61,457 nt of DNA, from assembly GCA_903882805.1 (NCBI GenBank), contig CAIRYK010000038.1, positions 1-61,457 of the forward strand. Direction: 5' to 3'. Position 1 is the stretch's first letter. Each line of letters opens with the position of its first letter. The stretch is from an uncultured Bacteroidota bacterium (GTDB lineage Bacteria; Bacteroidota; Bacteroidia; Chitinophagales; Chitinophagaceae). The position numbers were made by a program, and so were the translations under genes. Below, one piece after another: positions 56,149-61,457 of the stretch. The notes beneath the pieces are model-generated. The model did not search any database. It worked only from the letters and a program-made list of their open reading frames with translations, and was not told the DNA's origin.

Positions 56149-56730
56149 ATGAAAGGACTAGAAAATTTACAACGCTACGTGACGGCATATGCAGCTATTA
56201 ACCCAAGTGAAAGCGATGATCTGCAATTGATTACAGATTATCTGAATAATAATGCAATGGATACGGCCATAGATCGCAAAAACTTCAACGGACATATTAC
56301 AACGAGCGCTTTTATTGTTAACTCAGGTCGCACGCATTTACTGTTATTGCACCACAAATCATTAAATCGCTGGCTGCAACCCGGCGGACATGCAGAAACT
56401 ACAGATGAATCGTTGTTGGCTTCCGCGCTGCGCGAGGCGTCAGAGGAAACGGGTATACCTACTAAACACCTTACCAACTTACCGCTTACTTCCGATCCTG
56501 ATTTACCTTTCGATATAGACTCGCACCACATACCAGCCAACGACCGTAAACTGGAACCGGGCCACTACCACCACGATTTGCGCTACCTTTTTGTATACTC
56601 CGGCGATGGCGCTCACCACTTTAATACCGAAGAGAGTACAGGCATGCAATGGGTAAATCTGACTGATCTCTATACCGACATTACATTTGCCTCAGTATCA
56701 TTAAAAATTGCAAACTTCCTGGCTAAATAA
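56149..56730 (+). CDS. NUDIX hydrolase
   Basis: A 193-aa protein with the Nudix box near residues 79-101: G(G)HAETTDESLLASALREAS followed by EETG, keeping the REAxEETG catalytic core. A ~50-residue helical stretch precedes the fold. Nudix enzymes cleave nucleoside diphosphates linked to another group; the substrate cannot be assigned. No signal peptide. It is divergent from the ribosomal operon. Confidence 0.9.
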   Translation: MKGLENLQRYVTAYAAINPSESDDLQLITDYLNNNAMDTAIDRKNFNGHITTSAFIVNSGRTHLLLLHHKSLNRWLQPGGHAETTDESLLASALREASEETGIPTKHLTNLPLTSDPDLPFDIDSHHIPANDRKLEPGHYHHDLRYLFVYSGDGAHHFNTEESTGMQWVNLTDLYTDITFASVSLKIANFLAK

Positions 56731-56751
56731 ACGTTTATTGCGTTATACCTA

Positions 56752-57270
56752 CTACATACCCGGAAACAAAAAGCCGTCTAAGTAGACATTGGCTTTCGAT
56801 ATAGGCACTTCTTTCTTGCTGGCTACATACAGCACTGCTACGTATTGCTTATTGGTCCAGCCTTTCACCTTCCATTGGTCGCCTGCTTTATCTTTCCAGA
56901 AGTCTATTATACCCTTTATGTCTTCTCGGTTTCTGAGCTTGTGGCCTTTACCGTAGCCTACCGCGCTCACTATGTTCAGGTTGGGTTTCAGGTAGTCCAG
57001 GTAGGCTACAAGCATTTCTTCAGCCTCATCCATTGTTGCGGCAGCTTGCTTTAGTTTCACACAAATTATACCATACGACACATCGCCATCCTTACATTCG
57101 GCTGTAAATATTTCTGATGAATCTGGACTGCGATCCACATTAAATTCGCCGGGATTGCACATAAAATAGGCCGAGCAGCCGCTGGCGCCTATTGGGTATT
57201 TCTTTACCTTTTGTGCATAACTACCTATGCCGCATAGCATAAAAGCGCTGAATACAAGTATTTTTCGCAT
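56752..57270 (-). CDS. Secreted protein of unknown function (172 aa)
   Basis: Signal peptide MRKILVFSAFMLCGIGSYAQ, then a mixed alpha/beta domain with four Cys (SGCSAYFMC and later single Cys) and the segment IDFWKDKAGDQWKVKGWTNK. It is not a recognised family. The upstream TTG at 57285 overlaps a promoter-like TACTTTTA (57275-57282), so ATG 57270 is used; the mRNA may have almost no leader. It is convergent with the NUDIX gene. Confidence 0.75.
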   Translation of the reverse strand: MRKILVFSAFMLCGIGSYAQKVKKYPIGASGCSAYFMCNPGEFNVDRSPDSSEIFTAECKDGDVSYGIICVKLKQAAATMDEAEEMLVAYLDYLKPNLNIVSAVGYGKGHKLRNREDIKGIIDFWKDKAGDQWKVKGWTNKQYVAVLYVASKKEVPISKANVYLDGFLFPGM

Positions 57271-57274
57271 GATG

Positions 57275-57282
57275 TAAAAGTA
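57275..57282 (-). promoter_or_regulatory. Candidate -7 box for the 172-aa secreted protein
   Basis: TACTTTTA on the minus strand, ending 4 nt before the ATG at 57270; it implies a leaderless or nearly leaderless mRNA. Confidence 0.4.
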
Positions 57283-57418
57283 CAATTATTGCCTATATCT
57301 GCAATATACCCTGCTATTTTGCCAGCAGCGGACGCATACAGCGCTGAGCGCTACTCCATAGTCGTCATTTCTTTATACATTCGTAGGCTACGGGCCAACA
57401 CCAGGCCAAAAAACAGGA

Positions 57419-59065
57419 ATGGAACAATTCGACACAATAATTGTAGGATCGGGAGCTGGCGGACTGGGAGCGGCTATATGTCTGGCGCGGGCTGGCCAAA
57501 AAGTACTTGTGCTGGAGCAGCACGATGTGCCCGGCGGCTGGTGCCATAGCTTTCAGCTAAAGGGACAGCGGTTTAGCCCCGGTGTGCATTATGTTGGGCT
57601 GGTAGACAAAGGCCAATCCACAGCCGAACTTTACGAGGGCTTGGGAATAGCCAACGACCTCCTGTTTTTCCGGATGAACCCTACCGGCTACGAGCATTGC
57701 TGGATAGGCGAAGAACGCATTGATATGCCCGCCGGAACCGATAATCTGCGCGATGCGCTGGCAGAAAAATTCCCGAACGAAAAAAAACGCCTCACAAAAT
57801 ACTTGAAACTGGTGCAACAAGTAAGCGCGGAGGTGCAATTAATACCTAAAATGAATGGCTTTTGGGACAATATCACCATCCCTTTTCGCACACGCCACAT
57901 GGGCAAGTACGGGCTATTTAGCTTGAAGCGCGTAATAGGCTGGCACATAAAAGACCCGCTGCTACGCGCTGTGCTCAATGTACAATGCGGCGATCATGGC
58001 CTGCCTCCTTTCAAAGCAAGCTTTCCGGTGCATTGCGTGGTAATGTATCACTACCTCGAGGGCGCATTCTACCCTATGGGCGGCGGCGGCGGCATAGTAA
58101 AAGCCATGACAACGGCCATAAAACGCCATGGCGGCGAGGTGCGCACCGGCCAAAATGTGCGGAAAATACTGGTAAAAAACAATACGGCCTACGGTGTGCA
58201 ACTGGCCGATGGCAGCCAGATACTGGCAAAAAACATACTATCGAACGCCGACCCATCTGTTACCTACCTGAAAATGGTGGGGCGCGAAAACATAAGCGCC
58301 AAACTGGCTAAGAAACTCGACACTACTCGCTACTCCGTAACATCGCTCATATTGTTTCTTACCCTCGATATGGACGTAACACAGGCTGGCATAGACTCAG
58401 GGAATATATGGATGGTGAAACAGCCCGACCTCGACAAAGTATATAGCGAAATGACCTACGCCGACCTGCTTGAAGGCGACGAATTTGCCGGACTGTTCAT
58501 TAGCTGCACTACCCTCAAAGATCCTGCCAGCTTCAACGGCCGCTACCACAATCTGGAAGTGGTAACGTTTATAGATTACGAATGCTTCCGCAGATTTGAG
58601 ACCACCGGCGACTACCATACGCCGGAATATGCTGAATTTAAAGCGCGGATAACCGCAAAAATGATGAACAGCGTGGAACGTGCCATACCGGGCGCAAAAA
58701 AACACGTGGTGCAGGCCGAATTGGGCACCCCCATGACCAATCGCCACTATATAAACAGCACCAATGGCAACGTATATGGCACCGAAAAAAGCATGTCGCA
58801 AGTAGGCCCGTTTGGGTTCAGGCACAAAACCGAAATAAACAACCTGTACCTGTGCGGCGCCAGCACCCTGAGCCATGGCGTAGGTGGCGCCACCCACTCG
58901 GGTGTCGCAGCTGCAGCTGCAATACTCAACTGCAAAAAAGACGATCTGCTACAGCCCGACAAAACCCAGAACATACGCATATACGATGCCGACGACAGCG
59001 CTACCTGGCCCGACCACATACACCAAAAACGCGCTGACCGCGCCCGCCGTTTTAAAGCAATATAG
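57419..59065 (+). CDS. FAD-dependent oxidoreductase, RetSat/phytoene-desaturase-like
   Basis: A 548-aa flavoprotein. The N-terminal dinucleotide motif DTIIVGSGAGGLGAAICLAR ends at VLVLEQHDVPGGWCHSF, the signature of the CrtI/retinol-saturase group; GVHYVGLVD and YPMGGGGGIVKAMTTAIKRH follow. The C-terminal FAD motif is NLYLCGASTLSHGVGGATHS. Members desaturate carotenoids or saturate retinol-like polyenes; the substrate here is open. No other carotenoid gene is adjacent. The last ~50 residues are a charged tail (QKRADRARRF). Confidence 0.88.
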   Translation: MEQFDTIIVGSGAGGLGAAICLARAGQKVLVLEQHDVPGGWCHSFQLKGQRFSPGVHYVGLVDKGQSTAELYEGLGIANDLLFFRMNPTGYEHCWIGEERIDMPAGTDNLRDALAEKFPNEKKRLTKYLKLVQQVSAEVQLIPKMNGFWDNITIPFRTRHMGKYGLFSLKRVIGWHIKDPLLRAVLNVQCGDHGLPPFKASFPVHCVVMYHYLEGAFYPMGGGGGIVKAMTTAIKRHGGEVRTGQNVRKILVKNNTAYGVQLADGSQILAKNILSNADPSVTYLKMVGRENISAKLAKKLDTTRYSVTSLILFLTLDMDVTQAGIDSGNIWMVKQPDLDKVYSEMTYADLLEGDEFAGLFISCTTLKDPASFNGRYHNLEVVTFIDYECFRRFETTGDYHTPEYAEFKARITAKMMNSVERAIPGAKKHVVQAELGTPMTNRHYINSTNGNVYGTEKSMSQVGPFGFRHKTEINNLYLCGASTLSHGVGGATHSGVAAAAAILNCKKDDLLQPDKTQNIRIYDADDSATWPDHIHQKRADRARRFKAI

Positions 59066-59365
59066 CCCCTGCCGCAATCGCAAAGGGATTTAGCAGAAAG
59101 TAGTTATTAGAAAGTAGAAGGTCATTAGTAACGAATCGTGAATAGAACGTAAAAGCACATCCTTGGCGACTTTGTATTTACGACTTTGTACAAAAACCCA
59201 AAATCTTGCGACCTTATACCTTCTACTAAAGACCTTCTACTAAAAAACCCAAAATCTCGCGACCTTATACCTTCTACTAAAGACCTTCTACTAAAAAACC
59301 CAAAATCTCGCGACCTTATACCTTCTACTAAAGACTATCTACTAAAGACTAAGTACTAAAAAAAA
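59066..59365. repeat. Tandem 51-bp intergenic repeat
   Basis: About three copies of a 51-bp unit lie at 59192-59360; the marker CCCAAAATC starts at 59197, 59248 and 59299. Each unit contains GACCTTATACCTTCTACTAA and a second CTTCTACTAA. The preceding bases (59095-59190) carry degenerate pieces of the same words (AAAGTAGTTATTAGAAAGTA). No gene is seen in this 300-bp gap. Confidence 0.85.
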
Positions 59366-59593
59366 CTACGCTTCTTTCTTGGGCGGCAGCGCAAACGCTA
59401 CAGCCTCATGATCGAAATTGCCTTTGTGTGCGCCATCGCAAAAGGGCTTGTTTTTTGAAAGCCCGCAGCGGCAAATAGATACTACCGTACGTCCGGCAAG
59501 GTCGTAGGCAGCGCCGGTTTTATCTACAATCTCAAAGTCGCCCTCTATTTTTATCGAGCCATTGTTGTTTACTGTCAATTTGGTGGTTGCCAT
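59366..59593 (-). CDS. CDGSH iron-sulfur domain protein
   Basis: A 75-aa protein with the [2Fe-2S] motif CRCGLSKNKPFCDGAH (three Cys and one His ligand), the single-CDGSH pattern of mitoNEET-like bacterial proteins. It probably works in redox or Fe-S transfer in the cytoplasm. It lies 49 bp after the CMD/AhpD-like gene and may be cotranscribed with it. Confidence 0.92.
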   Translation of the reverse strand: MATTKLTVNNNGSIKIEGDFEIVDKTGAAYDLAGRTVVSICRCGLSKNKPFCDGAHKGNFDHEAVAFALPPKKEA

Positions 59594-59642
59594 AGTTTTT
59601 GTATTAATTTTTGGGTGAAGATAATGGTTTTACGCTCAGCCT

Positions 59643-59987
59643 TTAGCTTATAGCCATAAGCTCTTCCCAATACTCGGCCGCGCGCCGCGTATGGGGTATT
59701 ACAATAGTGCCGCCTACTATGTTGGCCACGGCAAAAATCTCGTACACCTCATCGGTAGTAATGCCCTGCTCGTGGCACTTGCCCAGATGGTATTTTATGC
59801 AGTCGTCGCAGCGCAGCACCATACTGGCCACCAGGCCCAGCATCTCCTTGGTTTGCGTGCTTAGCGCCCCTTCGGCATAGGTGTTCGTATCCAGATTAAA
59901 AAGGCGGCCCAGCACCTTGTTTTGCTTACCCAGTATCACCTCGTTCATCCGGGCGCGGTAGTCGTTAAATTCCTGTATCTGGCTCAT
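59643..59987 (-). CDS. Carboxymuconolactone decarboxylase / AhpD-like protein
   Basis: A 114-aa all-helical protein with the redox pair in VLRCDDCIKYHLGKC and the helix following EQGITTDEVYEIFAVANIVG. The CxxC favours an AhpD-type peroxidase or disulfide role over lactone decarboxylation. It lies next to the CDGSH gene, consistent with a redox pair (inference). Confidence 0.9.
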   Translation of the reverse strand: MSQIQEFNDYRARMNEVILGKQNKVLGRLFNLDTNTYAEGALSTQTKEMLGLVASMVLRCDDCIKYHLGKCHEQGITTDEVYEIFAVANIVGGTIVIPHTRRAAEYWEELMAIS

Positions 59988-60093
59988 ATCTTGCGCTTAT
60001 TATCGTTTACAATTTTAAAAACCAAAGGTAGCAAACGCACCCCAAAAACACCGCCGCCCAACATACCGCTGCATAACGTATTTTTACACCGCT

Positions 60094-60816
60094 ATGGACA
60101 ACAACGGAATAAGCGTAAACAAATACATAAGCGCATCGGGCTTCTGCTCGCGCAGAGAGGCCGACAAACTCATAGACATGGCTCGCGTAACCATAAATGG
60201 CGAGCTGATAATGGCCGGCGCCAAAGTAAACCCCGGCGACCGCGTAGAAGTAGACGGCGAACCCCTGAAAACCGTGAAACGCCCCATATACATAGCCTGC
60301 AACAAACCCACAGGCATCACCTCTACCACCGACACCAAAGACAAAACAAACATCATCTCCTACCTCAATCACCCCAAGCGCATCTTCCCCGTAGGCCGCC
60401 TCGACAAAGACTCCGACGGACTGATACTGCTCACCAACGACGGCGATATAGTAAACAAAATACTACGCGCTGCCAACAACCACGAAAAAGAATATATAGT
60501 AACCGTAGACAAACCCATAACCCCCGAATTCATTCGCTCTATGGGCACAGGCGTGCCCATCCTCGACACCACCACCGGCAAATGCTACATAAAGCAGGAA
60601 GGCGGCCGCCGGTTCAGGATAATACTCAAACAGGGCCTCAACCGCCAGATACGCCGCATGTGCAGCTACCTGGGCTACGAAGTGCAAACCCTCACCCGCA
60701 TCCGCATCATGAACATCACCCTCGGCGCCCTGCCCACCGGCTCATGGCGCTACCTCACCGACCAGGAAATAGACCGGCTTAATGCGCTGGTAGCCACATC
60801 GAGTAAGGTGGGGTGA
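60094..60816 (+). CDS. rluF: 23S rRNA pseudouridine(2604) synthase RluF
   Basis: A 240-aa enzyme with an N-terminal S4 domain (VNKYISASGFCSRREADKLI) and a catalytic domain; the active Asp is in FPVGRLDKDSDGLILLTNDG. HEKEYIVTVDKPITPEFI, GVPILDT and LNRQIRRMCSYLGYEV match RluF more closely than RluB or RsuA. It modifies 23S rRNA. Close relatives have a long basic C-terminal tail that is absent here. Confidence 0.93.
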   Translation: MDNNGISVNKYISASGFCSRREADKLIDMARVTINGELIMAGAKVNPGDRVEVDGEPLKTVKRPIYIACNKPTGITSTTDTKDKTNIISYLNHPKRIFPVGRLDKDSDGLILLTNDGDIVNKILRAANNHEKEYIVTVDKPITPEFIRSMGTGVPILDTTTGKCYIKQEGGRRFRIILKQGLNRQIRRMCSYLGYEVQTLTRIRIMNITLGALPTGSWRYLTDQEIDRLNALVATSSKVG

Positions 60817-60859
60817 GATACGAACAAGAAAAATAGCAACTTAAAGAACCATACTACTA

Positions 60860-61243
60860 ATGGACATAAATGAACTCACCTATAAAATAAACGGCTGTGC
60901 CATGAAAGTGCACAACACCTTAGGCAATGGATTTCAGGAGGTAATTTACCAAAGGTGTTTAGCTATAGAATTTACCAAAGCGGGCTTAGGATATGAACGG
61001 GAAAAAGAGCAAACCATTTATTATGAAGGGATCGACGTAGGCGCCCGCCGTGCCGACTTTATAGTGGAGGGAGGCGTAGTCGTAGAACTGAAAGCCGTTA
61101 TTAACTTAGAAGATGTGCATCTGGCACAGGCCAAAAATTATGTAGTAGCCTACGACTTTAAGATAGGACTACTCATCAACTTCGGCGCAAACAGCCTACA
61201 ATTTAAAAAAGTATTTAACACCAGATACAATAAACAATCTTAA
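60860..61243 (+). CDS. GxxExxY protein (PD-(D/E)XK-like)
   Basis: A 127-aa protein with the family motif GNGFQEVIY near residues 22-30 and RADFIVEGGVVVELKA, whose Asp and ExK resemble a PD-(D/E)XK nuclease site. The family is common in Bacteroidota and cyanobacteria with no proven role. It lies 43 bp after rluF and is followed by a 135-bp-spaced direct repeat. Confidence 0.9.
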   Translation: MDINELTYKINGCAMKVHNTLGNGFQEVIYQRCLAIEFTKAGLGYEREKEQTIYYEGIDVGARRADFIVEGGVVVELKAVINLEDVHLAQAKNYVVAYDFKIGLLINFGANSLQFKKVFNTRYNKQS

Positions 61244-61257
61244 TTTGTCTTAATCAG

Positions 61258-61454
61258 GATCTACAAGATTCTAAGATGGGCAGGATGAGTAAGAAGTCAA
61301 TGTACACATAAAAACTTCAACTTTTTCAAGACGAAACAGACGAAACACAATCCTAAAATCCTTAAATCCCGAAAATCCTGATTCAGACAATTGATTTACA
61401 AGATTCCAAGATGGACAGGATGAGTGAAAAGTCAATGTATACATTAAAAACTAT
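61258..61454. repeat. Direct repeat pair at the right edge
   Basis: A ~58-bp unit at 61258-61316 (starting GATCTACAAGATTC) recurs at 61393-61451 (GATTTACAAGATTC) with about 90% identity, offset 135 bp. The spacer contains short words of the type AATCCTAAAATCCTTAAATC. It may continue beyond the window. Confidence 0.8.
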
Positions 61455-61457
61455 CAA

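Noticed and set aside
59187..59360. CRISPR array
   Set aside because: Units are contiguous 51-bp tandem copies without unique spacers, and no cas gene is present.
59922..60782. 286-aa Arg/His/Pro-rich plus-strand frame
   Set aside because: Overlaps rluF in another frame; the composition is that of a shifted reading of a GC-rich gene.

Overview
The window looks like a chromosome segment of a Bacteroidota bacterium, most likely from the Chitinophagales/Chitinophagaceae side. Supporting signs are several type IX secretion system (T9SS) parts and cargo proteins, a CarboxypepD-type TonB receptor, Bacteroidota promoter boxes of the form TAnnTTTG (often TTACCTTTGC) instead of strong Shine-Dalgarno sites, and the gene content and order of the S10/spc ribosomal cluster. 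I recognised no tRNA, rRNA, CRISPR array, insertion sequence or prophage.

Region 1 (1-12.4 kb) is a divergent pair of very large secreted Ig-like repeat proteins. The minus-strand one is cut by the left edge and carries ten 219-bp repeats in nearly identical 438-bp pairs. The plus-strand one (2733 aa) alternates Ig-like blocks with two beta-propeller blocks and ends in a T9SS type A sorting domain.

Region 2 (12.8-24 kb) holds a SAM hydroxide adenosyltransferase-family protein with an ABM monooxygenase-like protein, greA with a HIT protein, and a three-gene surface operon: TonB-dependent receptor, 1343-aa surface protein, PorV/PorQ-like barrel.

Region 3 (24-42 kb) mixes housekeeping and envelope genes: rsmA with a 2-hydroxyacid dehydrogenase, pepA-pdxA, an EGF-like putative lipoprotein, porT, a PcaF-like thiolase, a PorE-like OmpA protein, a TPR/class III cyclase, an HD hydrolase with a YitT protein, glyA, a deoxyhypusine synthase-like enzyme, and a secreted PIG-L deacetylase with a T9SS tail.

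Region 4 (42.3-55.9 kb, all minus) is the ribosomal cluster rpsJ-rplC-rplD-rplW-rplB-rpsS-rplV-rpsC-rplP-rpmC-rpsQ-rplN-rplX-rplE-rpsN-rpsH-rplF-rplR-rpsE-rpmD-rplO-secY-map, ending with an acyl-CoA-binding protein. It starts from two tandem promoters. It lacks the usual neighbours fusA (upstream) and infA-rpmJ-rpsM-rpsK-rpsD-rpoA-rplQ (downstream). S3 has a long Gly/Arg-rich tail.

Region 5 (56-61.5 kb) has a NUDIX hydrolase, a small secreted protein of unknown function, a RetSat/CrtI-like oxidoreductase, a 51-bp tandem repeat, a CDGSH protein, a CMD/AhpD-like protein, rluF, and a GxxExxY protein followed by a direct repeat.

The strongest theme is T9SS biology: PorT, a PorE-like protein and a PorV-like protein as machinery or accessory parts, and at least three likely cargo or surface proteins in one 42-kb stretch. 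I did not find a clearly new multi-gene system. The most unusual items are the recently amplified Ig arrays with a conserved Cys pair per repeat, the broken ribosomal cluster with an extended S3, an orphan minus-strand terminator near 29.57 kb, and the bacterial deoxyhypusine synthase-like gene.
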